Source of the DNA: JAHFUI01 sp039931615
GTDB lineage: Bacteria; Acidobacteriota; Vicinamibacteria; Vicinamibacterales; CAVVIG01
Length of the DNA stretch: 64,000 nucleotides
Assembly (NCBI GenBank): GCA_039931615.1
Contig: JBDTRR010000029.1
Coordinates: 1-64,000, forward strand
Reading direction: 5' to 3'
The notes under the pieces are model-generated. The model saw only the letters and a list, made by a program, of their open reading frames with translations, had not been told where the DNA came from and made no database searches. Position numbers and translations under genes: made by a program. This document shows positions 51,492 to 62,900 of this stretch, piece after piece; position 1 is the stretch's first letter; the number at the start of each line of letters is the position of its first letter.

Positions 51492-52361
51492 ATGCCGCCG
51501 CGCTATGCATACTGGACGATTCTGATCGACGACAAGCCGACCGCCTTCCGCGCCCGCGAGCAGGAGGAGCTGTTGCCGACGTTGCGCCAGCTGCGGCGGA
51601 CGAACAAGGATGTGGTCCTGAAGTGGTTCGCGCGGGGACGATTGTGGGAGACGCCGGAGGCGGCGCAGGCCGCCAGCCGCGACGATGCGCCGCCGCGCGA
51701 GAAACGCGGTCACGATTGGCGCCCGGGCGGCGCGCACAAGGATCCGCGCGATCGATTCAAGAAGGGCGGGAAGCGGCGCGACAAATCGCGGAGCGCGGCG
51801 CCGCCGGGATCGCCGTCGGACTCGCGTACCTGGCGCGACAAGCCACGCGGCGCGCCGCCTGCCGGTGCCCAACCGTGGCGCGACAAACCGCGCGGCGCGC
51901 CGCCCGCCGGCGCCCAACCGTGGCGCGATAAACCGCGCGGCGCGCCGCCTGCCGGGGCCCAACCGTGGCGCGATAAACCGCGCGGCACGCCGCCTGCCGG
52001 GGCCCAACCGTGGCGCGATAAACCGCGCGGCGCGCCGCCTGCCGGCGCCCAACCATGGCGCGATAAGCCGCGCGGCGCTCCGCCTGCCGGGGCCCAACCG
52101 TGGCGCGATAAACCGCGCGGCGCGCCGCCTGCCGGGGCGCAGCCCTGGCGCGACAACGCTCGGGGCGCGGCGCCCCGCGGAGCCCCGCCATGGTGGGATA
52201 AGCCACGCGGCGCGTCCGCGCGCCCCCAGCCTCCACGTCCGCGTGAGCAAGATGAGAAGCGACAGGACGACACGAATGCGGTGAGGCGCGAGTCGTCTTC
52301 GCGGCCGCCTCCGCCAGCTCCTCCGTCCGGCCCCAGGCCAGCCTCGCGAAATCGGCGCTAG
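51492..52361 (+). CDS. Basic protein with conserved N-terminal domain and 15-residue tandem repeats
   Basis: The first 55 residues look folded: Y-W-T-I-L-I-D-D-K-P-T-A-F-R-A, E-E-L-L-P-T-L, V-V-L-K-W-F-A-R-G-R-L-W. A linker with W-R-P-G-G-A-H-K-D-P-R-D-R-F-K follows. From residue 114 the chain repeats the unit WRDKPRGAPPAGAQP seven times almost exactly, then in two worn copies, and ends in a Pro/Arg/Ser-rich tail. The protein is strongly basic and mostly disordered, so RNA binding or condensate formation is possible. I do not recognise the family. It starts four bases after the NtrC-type gene with GAGGAC before the ATG, so they are probably co-transcribed. Confidence 0.8.
   Translation: MPPRYAYWTILIDDKPTAFRAREQEELLPTLRQLRRTNKDVVLKWFARGRLWETPEAAQAASRDDAPPREKRGHDWRPGGAHKDPRDRFKKGGKRRDKSRSAAPPGSPSDSRTWRDKPRGAPPAGAQPWRDKPRGAPPAGAQPWRDKPRGAPPAGAQPWRDKPRGTPPAGAQPWRDKPRGAPPAGAQPWRDKPRGAPPAGAQPWRDKPRGAPPAGAQPWRDNARGAAPRGAPPWWDKPRGASARPQPPRPREQDEKRQDDTNAVRRESSSRPPPPAPPSGPRPASRNRR
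51831..52190 (+). repeat. 45-base coding tandem repeat, eight units
   Basis: Units begin at 51831, 51876, 51921, 51966, 52011, 52056 and 52101 and differ at only a few positions each. The eighth (52146) is degenerate, and the start of a ninth is seen at 52191. Each unit starts TGGCGCGAYAA. The DNA-level identity, including third codon positions, shows recent expansion or gene conversion, so copy number may vary between strains. Confidence 0.95.
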
Positions 52362-52375
52362 CGTAACCCCGACCT

Positions 52376-52418
52376 GTACGTCGCGTCGCGGTCCGGCTGA
52401 AGCCGCACGCCACGTAGA
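52376..52418. repeat. Palindromic repeat element, single decayed hairpin
   Basis: GTCCGGC-TGAA-GCCGCAC (52391-52408) differs from a perfect hairpin by one base. GTACGTCGCG and CACGTA remnants lie on its sides. It lies 14 bases after the stop of the tandem-repeat protein gene and before the Dabb gene. Confidence 0.8.
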
Positions 52419-52443
52419 TGAAGAACTTCGGAGGAGCTTGCGT

Positions 52444-52788
52444 ATGGTGACGCACCTTGTCCTGTTGAAGCCCCGGCCAGATCTGAGCGCGGCCGATCGC
52501 GAACGGCTGATCGTAGCGTTCGAGAGAGCGTTGACCGAGATTCCCGCCATCCGCCACGTCCGGGTGGGGCGCCGGGTCAGACACGGCGCGGGCTATGAGG
52601 CGGGGATGCCGGACACTGCCGACTATCTCGTGGCGATCGATCTCGATCACGTCGAGGGGCTGGCCGCATACCTCCGTCATCCCGCTCATGAGGATCTGGC
52701 GGGCCGCTTCACCGAGTCGCTGGTAGGCGCGCTGGTCTACGATTTCGAGTCGGTGGAAATCGGAAGCTTGCGGGATCTTCCGGGCTGA
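52444..52788 (+). CDS. Dabb-family (stress-responsive A/B barrel) protein
   Basis: The 114-residue protein has the dimeric alpha/beta barrel pattern of Dabb proteins: V-T-H-L-V-L-L-K-P near the start, a helix, H-V-R-V-G-R-R-V, then Y-L-V-A-I-D-L-D, Y-L-R-H-P-A-H and a terminal strand. The H-P-A-H motif is characteristic. Such small barrels bind or act on small molecules, and no specific role can be assigned. The ATG at 52444 follows GGAGGAG by eight bases. Confidence 0.85.
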   Translation: MVTHLVLLKPRPDLSAADRERLIVAFERALTEIPAIRHVRVGRRVRHGAGYEAGMPDTADYLVAIDLDHVEGLAAYLRHPAHEDLAGRFTESLVGALVYDFESVEIGSLRDLPG

Positions 52789-52812
52789 CGCAAGGTTCGC
52801 CAGCCGCGCGCG

Positions 52813-53619
52813 TCACGCACTGGCCGGCTCCTTGAAACCGAGCCGTCGGATCATCCGATCGACCAGCCCGGGCCGCGCGTCCTTCGCATCATCGGCCTTG
52901 CAGAGCATCTCCAGGCATTCGACCATCGATCTGACCACGCCGAGCTCGAGCCGCTTCACGGCCGCCGGCGGGTCCGCCTCCCCGCGCCAGACGAGCACCG
53001 CCCGTGCCCTGGAATCGACGATGACGTCGAGGCAATTCTCGGGACGGTCGTCGACGACGAAGTCGAGCGCCAGCGATTCGGCAACGCGGCCGCGCGACCC
53101 CTGCATGACGAACACACTGGGCAGCGTGAAGCCGCGGGCCTGCAGCCAGCGCTGGGTCTGGACCTGAGCGGTGGCGCCGGCGGTTTCGGGCCGTTTGGTC
53201 AGGAAGATCACTTCCCAGCGGCGATCGGCGCTGAGCGCCGCCAGCCGGCCGACGATGCCCGGCTCGATTTCCTGCAGCGATTCCCAGAATCCGTCGATCG
53301 TCTGCACGTGCCGCCACAGACGGCGCTGCTGCCGGGCGGTCATCCGCGGCCGGGCGAGAGGGGGCGCGCTGTCCGCCGCCGGCGCCGCGTCCACTTCTGC
53401 TGCGGGTTCGCCGAGAGCGGGCGCTGATTGATCAGCCGCCGCCGGCTCTGCAGCGTCATCGCCCGACACACTGACGGCATCGGCGGGGGAAACAGCAGCG
53501 GGCTGGCCGCTGGCCGCTACTGATTCCGCCGCCCCGAACAGAATCTCCATCTGGCGGGCCAGCTCCGCCTCCATGTCGGCGAGCACGCCGTCGAGATCAA
53601 AGGCAATGCGCAGCGGCAA
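52813..53619 (-). CDS. HAD-superfamily hydrolase with a low-complexity insertion
   Basis: The 268-residue protein has HAD motif I as F-D-L-D-G-V-L at the N-terminus, motif II threonine in I-F-L-T-K-R-P-E and the acidic motif IV in F-V-V-D-D-R-P-E-N. The set resembles the 5'-nucleotidase (NT5C-like) group. Between motif I and the core, residues of about 33-92 form an Ala/Pro/Ser/Asp-rich low-complexity insertion in the cap position, with no visible homology. The start is TTG, with no ATG available before motif I. It follows dusB in the same direction after a palindromic element. Confidence 0.8.
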   Translation of the reverse strand: MPLRIAFDLDGVLADMEAELARQMEILFGAAESVAASGQPAAVSPADAVSVSGDDAAEPAAADQSAPALGEPAAEVDAAPAADSAPPLARPRMTARQQRRLWRHVQTIDGFWESLQEIEPGIVGRLAALSADRRWEVIFLTKRPETAGATAQVQTQRWLQARGFTLPSVFVMQGSRGRVAESLALDFVVDDRPENCLDVIVDSRARAVLVWRGEADPPAAVKRLELGVVRSMVECLEMLCKADDAKDARPGLVDRMIRRLGFKEPASA

Positions 53620-53751
53620 ATGGGAACTCGCCTTTCTATCTCAGTAGCGCCCCGGCCGAGGCGCATCACCGACGAGATCATTGTCGCCCAGTTGCGTCAT
53701 GGATCGTACCGACGGCCGTCGCAAGCGACAATCGACGCCTGGCGGTGTCGC

Positions 53752-53813
53752 GGCACACCCTGAAGGGTGTGCCCTACATCAGCAGGTGCAGGGGACGGTC
53801 TTCAGACCGTCCC
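53752..53813. repeat. Palindromic repeat element with two hairpins of divergent stem sequence
   Basis: GGCACACCC-TGAA-GGGTGTGCC (53752-53773) and GGGACGGTC-TTCA-GACCGTCCC (53792-53813) are both perfect nine-base-pair hairpins. Their stems share no sequence with each other or with the GTCCGGC type, yet the C-TGAA-G and C-TTCA-G cores are the same. The element encodes the last 13 or so residues and stop of dusB. The 132 bases on to the HAD gene hold nothing recognised. Confidence 0.9.
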
Positions 53814-54862
53814 GGGGCAGCCGGCAAGTCTCCGAGAAAGAACGCGCCGATGATTTCCTGGAGCGCGTCGAGCGACTCCGCGCTGTTGATGGCGGCGCGC
53901 AGATGGGACCCGTTGTCCAGGCCCTTGGTGTACCACGAGCCGAGCGCGCGGACCTTGTTGATCACCCACCGATCGTGGCCCTGGGCCGGCCGCGCGGCGC
54001 CCGCGGCCGCCTCCGTCGCCGGTGCGAGATGTCTGAACCCTTTTGGTTCGTGGACCCGTTCGAGGCGCAGCAGGTCGATGTAGTCGAGCAGGAAGCGGCC
54101 GCGATCGGCGTGCGTGACCGTGCGCGGCGGGCGGCCGGCGGCAAGATCGGCGGCCTGCGCCAGAATCCATGGATTGCGCAGGACGCCGCGCCCGACCAGC
54201 ACCCCGTCGACGCCTGACCGCCATCGCGACACGATCGCCTCGGGCTCGACGCAATCGCCGCTGCCGAGAACCGGAATCGTCAGGTCGTTGGCGATGCTCG
54301 CCACCAGATCCCAGTCCGACCAGCCGGTGTAGCTTTGCGCCGCGGTCCGGCCGTGGACCGCTACCGCCGCCGCTCCGGCGTCCTCGACCATCCGTGCCAG
54401 CAGCGGCGCGTTCCGCTCGGCGTCGTTCCAACCCGCCCGCATCTTGACGGTCACCGGAATCCGGACGGCGCGCGTCATCGCCGCGACGATCGCCGCCGCG
54501 TGCGCCGGTTCCCGCATCAGGCTGCAGCCCGCCTGATGCTTGGCGATCTTCGGCACCGGACAGCCCATGTTGATGTCGACGACATCCGCGCCCATCCCCT
54601 CGACGATCTGCGCGGCGGCGGCCATCTTGGCCGGATCGCCGCCGAAGATCTGGATCGAGATCGGCCGCTCTTCCTCGGTGTACTCCGCGTACTCGAGGGT
54701 CCGGTCGATGCCGCGGACCAGCCCTTCCGAGCTGACCATCTCGGTGACGACGAGACCGCACCCGCCGTGGCGCTTGACCAGACGGCGGAACGCCGTGTCG
54801 GTCATGCCGGCCATCGGCGCGACGGCGAACGGCGACCCGAGATCGACGGATCCGATTTTCAT
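53774..54862 (-). CDS. dusB: tRNA-dihydrouridine synthase
   Basis: The FMN enzyme reduces uridines in the D-loop of tRNA. Motifs are A-P-M-A-G-M-T-D at the N-terminus, V-T-E-M-V-S-S-E, I-Q-I-F-G-G-D-P, D-I-N-M-G-C-P-V-P-K with the catalytic cysteine, V-K-M-R-A-G-W and L-V-G-R-G-V-L-R-N-P-W. The DusB assignment rests on length (362) and overall pattern. The final residues R-S-E-D-R-P-L-H-L-L-M are encoded by the palindromic repeat, so the native C-terminus has been replaced or extended. It starts seven bases after the NusG-like gene and is the last gene of the mfd operon. Confidence 0.93.
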   Translation of the reverse strand: MKIGSVDLGSPFAVAPMAGMTDTAFRRLVKRHGGCGLVVTEMVSSEGLVRGIDRTLEYAEYTEEERPISIQIFGGDPAKMAAAAQIVEGMGADVVDINMGCPVPKIAKHQAGCSLMREPAHAAAIVAAMTRAVRIPVTVKMRAGWNDAERNAPLLARMVEDAGAAAVAVHGRTAAQSYTGWSDWDLVASIANDLTIPVLGSGDCVEPEAIVSRWRSGVDGVLVGRGVLRNPWILAQAADLAAGRPPRTVTHADRGRFLLDYIDLLRLERVHEPKGFRHLAPATEAAAGAARPAQGHDRWVINKVRALGSWYTKGLDNGSHLRAAINSAESLDALQEIIGAFFLGDLPAAPGRSEDRPLHLLM

Positions 54863-54869
54863 GACGTTG

Positions 54870-55373
54870 TCAGTACGACTTCACATCGGCGGCATCGACC
54901 TCGACCGACACACCCTGTCCGATCAGATCGACAGACAGCACCAGGCTCGCCCGCTTCGCATCCTTGCGCAGCAGCCGGCCGACGACGCCGCGCAACGGAC
55001 CGTGCACCACCTCGACCATCGTGCCTTCCCGAATCATCGGGCAGGGATCGTACTGCAGGTCGCTGCGGACCAGGACGCGGATGCTGTCGAGCTCGTACTC
55101 CGGGATCGGCGCCGGCTTCCCTTCGAACGAGACGATGTTCACGACCCCGGCGCATTTCAGGATCGCCAGCGTGTTGGCGGGATCGAACCGCGCGAAACAG
55201 TAGCCGGGGAACAGCGGCCAGTCGATCTTCTTCTTGCGATCCTTCCAGCGGCTCCATTTCGGCACCGTCGGCAGGAAGGCGTCGACCTGCTTCCGCTCGA
55301 GCTGTTCGCGGACGACCTGCTCGTGCCGGGAGCGCGTCCAGATCGCGAACCACTGGAGGAGGTCTGAAGACAA
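54870..55373 (-). CDS. NusG-like transcription elongation factor (UpxY/RfaH-like)
   Basis: The 167-residue protein has an NGN domain (W-F-A-I-W-T-R-S-R-H-E, F-L-P-T-V, L-F-P-G-Y-C-F-A-R-F) and a KOW-type C-terminal domain (G-P-L-R-G-V-V-G-R-L). The W-x-x-x-x-x-R-x-x-x-E opening and short length match specialised NusG paralogues such as UpxY and RfaH, which act on long polysaccharide operons. The Wzm/Wzt exporter genes lie just upstream of this operon, in agreement. The start is TTG, eight bases after the SurA-like gene. Confidence 0.88.
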   Translation of the reverse strand: MSSDLLQWFAIWTRSRHEQVVREQLERKQVDAFLPTVPKWSRWKDRKKKIDWPLFPGYCFARFDPANTLAILKCAGVVNIVSFEGKPAPIPEYELDSIRVLVRSDLQYDPCPMIREGTMVEVVHGPLRGVVGRLLRKDAKRASLVLSVDLIGQGVSVEVDAADVKSY

Positions 55374-55381
55374 CCGGCTCT

Positions 55382-56455
55382 CTACTGCGCCGTCGGCGTG
55401 GCCGGCTTGTTCTGTTCGGCCAGTCCCTCTTCAAACGCCTTCTTGATGTCCGGATTCTTCCAGTCGATGATCGCCTGCGCCCGGAGCTTGACCAGGTATT
55501 TGTCGAACTCTTCCTTGCGCTTGCCGGTGACGATGCGGTCGCTGATCGATTCCCGGGCCTGTTCAAAAGCGGTGGTCTGGGAGGCGCTCAGCGTCTCGAT
55601 CTTGAAGATCTGGTAGCCGCGCGGCGTGCGGATCACCGGGCTGATCTCGCCGTTCTTCATCGGCTCGATGATCTGGCGCAGGTCCGGCGACAGATCCGTC
55701 AGGCTGATCGGACCGATCAGGCCGGCGTTCGCCTTCGACGGCGCGTCGGAGGAGTCCTCGGCCAGCTTCATGTAATTGTCGCCGGCCGCGGCGCGGCTGT
55801 GGATGGCGTCGGCCTTGGCCTTGGCGGCGGCGTCCTGAGCGGCGTCCGCCGTATTGTCGGCCGGTGCCGCGACGAGGATCTCGCGCAGCGTGACCGCCGC
55901 CGCCGTGGTGAATTCCGGCAGGTGCGCATCGTAGTAGCGCCGCGCCTCGTCCTCGGAGATGGCGACCTTGCCGAAGACCTCGACCGATTCGACCCGCTGC
56001 ACCAGGATCGAGCGCTCGACCTGGCGGCGCAGATCGGCGACGGTCATGTTCTCCTGCTTCAGCGCCCCCTCGAACTTTTCCTCGGTGTCCAGCTTGTTTT
56101 CCTTGCGGATGTTGTCGACGATCTGCTTGAACTGGTCGTCGCCCAGCTTGTAGCCCAGCTCCTTGCCGCGCTGGACGAGCAGCATCTCGGAAACCGCCTC
56201 GACCATCACCTGCGGCGTCACCGTGTTCAACGCCTGCCGCAGCTGGGCGTCGGTCGGATCGGTCTTCGGGTCGAGCTGGATGCCGCGTTGACGCATCGCC
56301 TGCACCTGACGCGTCTCGAGGTCGGTCTTGGTGAAGATCTCGCCGTTCACCTTCACCAGGATCTGCTCGAAGATTTCAGCGCCGAGCATGACGGGCGAGA
56401 CGACCAGGCCGAGCGCAAGGAGGACACCGGATCGGAGACGAGTTGTATTGGTCAT
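55382..56455 (-). CDS. SurA-like periplasmic chaperone and parvulin peptidyl-prolyl isomerase
   Basis: The 357-residue protein has a signal peptide (R-S-G-V-L-L-A-L-G-L-V-V and so on), a SurA N-terminal helical domain with V-K-V-N-G-E-I-F-T-K-T-D-L, and one parvulin domain (about 195-290) with V-T-L-R-E-I-L-V, G-L-I-G-P-I and V-I-R-T-P-R-G-Y-Q-I-F-K-I. It probably helps fold outer-membrane proteins. SurA of enterobacteria has two parvulin domains; only one is seen here. ATG 56455 is chosen over ATG 56479 as it starts just before the signal peptide. It lies 25 bases after mfd. Confidence 0.9.
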   Translation of the reverse strand: MTNTTRLRSGVLLALGLVVSPVMLGAEIFEQILVKVNGEIFTKTDLETRQVQAMRQRGIQLDPKTDPTDAQLRQALNTVTPQVMVEAVSEMLLVQRGKELGYKLGDDQFKQIVDNIRKENKLDTEEKFEGALKQENMTVADLRRQVERSILVQRVESVEVFGKVAISEDEARRYYDAHLPEFTTAAAVTLREILVAAPADNTADAAQDAAAKAKADAIHSRAAAGDNYMKLAEDSSDAPSKANAGLIGPISLTDLSPDLRQIIEPMKNGEISPVIRTPRGYQIFKIETLSASQTTAFEQARESISDRIVTGKRKEEFDKYLVKLRAQAIIDWKNPDIKKAFEEGLAEQNKPATPTAQ

Positions 56456-56480
56456 GGCTAAATCTTGACAGCCGAACATT

Positions 56481-60059
<3,579 letters not shown>

Positions 60060-60136
60060 GGCAATCCTGCAGACCCGAAACTTTCAGTGTAGCAAAACGA
60101 GGAGACGCGGCGCCGGCAAGGGCCCGGGCCAGGGGA

Positions 60137-61504
60137 CTAGGGGTCCCGCCGGCCGGTCGTCTTGAAATGCACGCCTGGTGAGAACGTCCAGCTATGCTGC
60201 GGCCGGTAGATGCCGACGTCCCGGGTGCGTGACTTGATGCGGAACGTGTAAAGCTGCCGATGGTAGTCGTAGGGGACGCCGTCGCGTTTATGCACCGCGA
60301 CGTCGATCTTGTAGGTCCCTTCGACGAGATCCAGGGCGGCGATGTCGAACGTCACCTCGGCGTCGCCACTCAGCTGTTCGGGCTCCATCTCCTCGGCGTA
60401 GGTGTTGGTACCGTAACAGCACACGCCGTCGGCGTTGAACAGGCCGATGCCGAACACGAAATCAGCGACCGGTTGATGGGCGCGGACGCTGAGGTGGATC
60501 GACATCGGATCGCCCGAGTGGAAGACGAAGGACGGCGCCAGGTCGCGGCCGACCAGCGCGACCTCGGTAATCTCGACGTCGCGCGAGCCCCACCGCCCCT
60601 CGGTCGCGCGAAACATGTCCATCAGTTCGCCGGCGGCCGGATCGCCGGACGCCCCGGCATCGACAGTCTCGGCAGGAACCGTCGGCGTTGGCCCCGTCTC
60701 CGGCGCACTCGTCGCCTCGACCGCTTTGGCCGTCGCCGTGGCGAGCTCCTGACCTTCACTGGCCTCGACGTCAATCAGATAAGCGTCGACCACCCGCTTC
60801 GGATCGCCGTGGCCGTGGACCCGGCCGCCGTCCAGCCAGAGCGCGGTGTCGCAGAACCGCTCGACCAGGGCCAGCGAATGGGTGACCAGGAGAATCGTCT
60901 TGCCGCGGCGGCGCAGCTCGGCGAACTTGTCGATGCACTTGTGGGTGAATCCTTCGTCGCCGACCGCCAGCACTTCGTCGACCAGCAGGACGTCGGGGTC
61001 GACGTGAATCGCGACCGCGAAGCCGAGCCGCATGTACATGCCCGATGAATACGTCTTGACCGGCGCGTCGATGAATTCGCGCAGCTCGGCGAAATCGACG
61101 ATTTCGTCGAAGCGGTCCTGGATTTCCCGCTTGGTCAGGCCGAGCATGATCCCGTTGATGAAGACGTTCTCGCGGCCGGAGATCTCCGGGTGGAAGCCGG
61201 CGCCCAGCTCGATCAAGGCCGAGATCCGGCCGGCGACCTTGACCGTGCCGCTGGTCGGTTTGGTGATGCCGGCGACCAGCTTGAGCGCGGTGCTCTTCCC
61301 TGATCCGTTCCGGCCGATCACCCCGAAGGTCGAGCCGCGCGGCACGGTGAACGAAACGTCGGACAGCGCCTGGAACGTTTCGCCGGGACTGAGATCACGC
61401 AGGATGCTCCGCTGCAGCAGCGCGCTCTTCAGGGTGGCGAACTGCCGCCCGCTGTAGCGGCGGTAGATCTTCGAGACGTTGCGGAGATCGATGGCCGGCG
61501 TCAT
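60137..61504 (-). CDS. wzt: Polysaccharide ABC exporter ATP-binding protein with carbohydrate-binding C-terminus
   Basis: The 455-residue protein has an ABC ATPase domain with Walker A G-R-N-G-S-G-K-S-T, the signature Y-S-S-G-M-Y-M-R-L and Walker B V-L-L-V-D-E-V-L. The form G-M-Y-M-R-L and the absence of S-G-G-Q are typical of the Wzt/TagH group. After an Ala/Pro/Thr-rich linker (about 255-300) comes a Wzt C-terminal beta domain (about 310-440) that recognises the finished glycan. It powers export of an O-antigen or capsule through the permease encoded directly upstream. ATG 61504 overlaps the permease stop by four bases (ATGA), so both are made together. Confidence 0.93.
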   Translation of the reverse strand: MTPAIDLRNVSKIYRRYSGRQFATLKSALLQRSILRDLSPGETFQALSDVSFTVPRGSTFGVIGRNGSGKSTALKLVAGITKPTSGTVKVAGRISALIELGAGFHPEISGRENVFINGIMLGLTKREIQDRFDEIVDFAELREFIDAPVKTYSSGMYMRLGFAVAIHVDPDVLLVDEVLAVGDEGFTHKCIDKFAELRRRGKTILLVTHSLALVERFCDTALWLDGGRVHGHGDPKRVVDAYLIDVEASEGQELATATAKAVEATSAPETGPTPTVPAETVDAGASGDPAAGELMDMFRATEGRWGSRDVEITEVALVGRDLAPSFVFHSGDPMSIHLSVRAHQPVADFVFGIGLFNADGVCCYGTNTYAEEMEPEQLSGDAEVTFDIAALDLVEGTYKIDVAVHKRDGVPYDYHRQLYTFRIKSRTRDVGIYRPQHSWTFSPGVHFKTTGRRDP

Positions 61505-62295
61505 ACCGCCTCGGCGAACGAGTCGCGCAGCCGGTCGAACAGCCAGTAGGCGGCCAGGAACAGCGCGATCGATCCCACGCCGAGCGACAGCAGCCACTTC
61601 CAATGGCCGAACGGGCCCGGGAAGAACAGGATCTCCTGATAGGAAATCGCCAGATGGGTGAACGGGTTCAGATCGAAGAGCGGCTTGAACCGCACGACGT
61701 TCTCCTGCCGCCAGTAATAGATGATCGGCGTCGCAAAGAACCACAACTGCAGCAGGTTGGCCAGCAGATCGCGGATGTCGCGGAAGTGCACGGTCAGCGC
61801 CGCCAGGATCAGGCCGAGGGCGGCCGTGAAGATCAGCTGCACGACGACGGCAATCGGGAACCATAGCAGATCGCCGGGATCGGGCCAGTGACGATAGCCG
61901 ATCAGGAACGCCAGCAGGATCAGCAGGCCGAGGAAGAAGTGCACCATGTTCGCCAGCACGCTGACGATCGGCAGCACCTCGGCCGGGAACAGCACCTTCT
62001 TGATGAGATTACCGCCCGCGATCAGCGAGCCGGAAGCCTCGGTCAGCGACGACGAAAACCAGTTCCACGGCAGCAGGCCGCAGAACATGAACAGGGCGTA
62101 GGGCTGCAGGCCCTTGACGTCGTTCGGCAGGATGACCGTGAAGACGAAGGTGTAGACCAGCAGGAGCAGCAGCGGGTTGATGAACGACCAGAAGAAGCCG
62201 AGCACCGAGCCGCGATAGCGCGCCTTGAGTTCGCGCACGACCAGGCTCTGGATCAGCCCGCGATAGCGAAACAGGTTGACGAGGTTGGCGAACAA
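61501..62295 (-). CDS. wzm: Polysaccharide ABC exporter permease
   Basis: This 264-residue inner-membrane protein has six hydrophobic helices and the ABC-2 pattern of Wzm/TagG: V-V-R-E-L-K-A-R-Y-R-G-S-V-L-G-F-F-W near the N-terminus and F-R-D-I-R-D-L in the third cytoplasmic loop. P-F-T-H-L-A-I-S-Y-Q near the end is also typical. With Wzt it exports lipid-linked polysaccharide. The start is TTG (M-F-A-N-L-V); no ATG lies nearby. Upstream is a 157-base inverted-repeat element and then atpC. Confidence 0.93.
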   Translation of the reverse strand: MFANLVNLFRYRGLIQSLVVRELKARYRGSVLGFFWSFINPLLLLLVYTFVFTVILPNDVKGLQPYALFMFCGLLPWNWFSSSLTEASGSLIAGGNLIKKVLFPAEVLPIVSVLANMVHFFLGLLILLAFLIGYRHWPDPGDLLWFPIAVVVQLIFTAALGLILAALTVHFRDIRDLLANLLQLWFFATPIIYYWRQENVVRFKPLFDLNPFTHLAISYQEILFFPGPFGHWKWLLSLGVGSIALFLAAYWLFDRLRDSFAEAV

Positions 62296-62314
62296 TCAGT
62301 GTCGGGGCGCTAAC

Positions 62315-62471
62315 AGCCCGTGGTCAAAGTTCCGCCGGCATTCGACCGGCGCTGCATCCCGACTGCCGGCGTTGCTCATCGCTCAAATATTCCCGATATT
62401 CTCGCTCTTCGCGCCTTGCCAATCGGGCGCATCACCGGCCTCGGTGCTCGCCGGAACTTTCACCACGGGCT
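62315..62471. repeat. MITE-like element with 19-base terminal inverted repeats
   Basis: The left end begins AGCCCGTGGTCAAAGTTCC (62315) and the right end, read on the minus strand from 62471, begins AGCCCGTGGTGAAAGTTCC. They differ at one of 19 positions. The interior is non-coding, includes small GC hairpins and an A/T-richer patch, and has no transposase. It fills the gap between wzm and atpC, and its right end contains the atpC stop codon. No clear target duplication is visible. Confidence 0.65.
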
Positions 62472-62892
62472 ACGAGCGGATTCTCGCGCGGCTGGCGATC
62501 TGCAGGCGGACCAGCGATTTCATCATCGCGAACCGGGCCCGCTCGAAATCGATCTCCGCCACCGGCCGGGCCAGCCGCTCCTCGGCGCGCCGTTTCGCTC
62601 CCTCCGCCCGCGCCACGTCGATCTCGTCGGCGCGCTCGGCGATCTGCGCCAGGATCGTCACCCGATCCGGCTGGACCTCGGCGAACCCGAAGGCGATCAT
62701 CAGGTAGTGCCGGTCCTGGCCCTGACGATACCAGAGCTCGCCGACCTGCAGCGTCGCCAGTAGCGGCGTGTGCCCCGGCAGGACGCCGAAATATCCCTCG
62801 GCGCCCGGGATCTCCACTTCGTCCACTGTCTGGTTGACGAGCAGACGATCGGCCGAGACGATTTGCAGCTGCAGCTGGGTGGGAAGCGCCAC
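62470..62892 (-). CDS. atpC: F1F0 ATP synthase epsilon subunit
   Basis: The 140-residue subunit has the beta-sandwich domain with V-D-E-V-E-I-P-G-A-E-G-Y-F-G-V-L-P-G-H-T-P-L-L, the family hallmark. It is followed by the two-helix C-terminal domain (D-E-I-D-V-A-R-A-E-G-A-K-R-R-A-E-E-R-L) that can inhibit the motor. It lies eight bases after atpD. The last codons and stop fall within or next to the inverted-repeat element at 62315-62471, so the C-terminus may have been changed by its insertion. Confidence 0.96.
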   Translation of the reverse strand: MALPTQLQLQIVSADRLLVNQTVDEVEIPGAEGYFGVLPGHTPLLATLQVGELWYRQGQDRHYLMIAFGFAEVQPDRVTILAQIAERADEIDVARAEGAKRRAEERLARPVAEIDFERARFAMMKSLVRLQIASRARIRS

Positions 62893-62900
62893 TGTCGTCC

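Noticed and set aside
51831..52190. Regular direct repeats considered as a CRISPR array
   Set aside because: Units are 45 bases with no distinct spacers, stay in frame and code for a 15-residue repeat; no cas gene is present.
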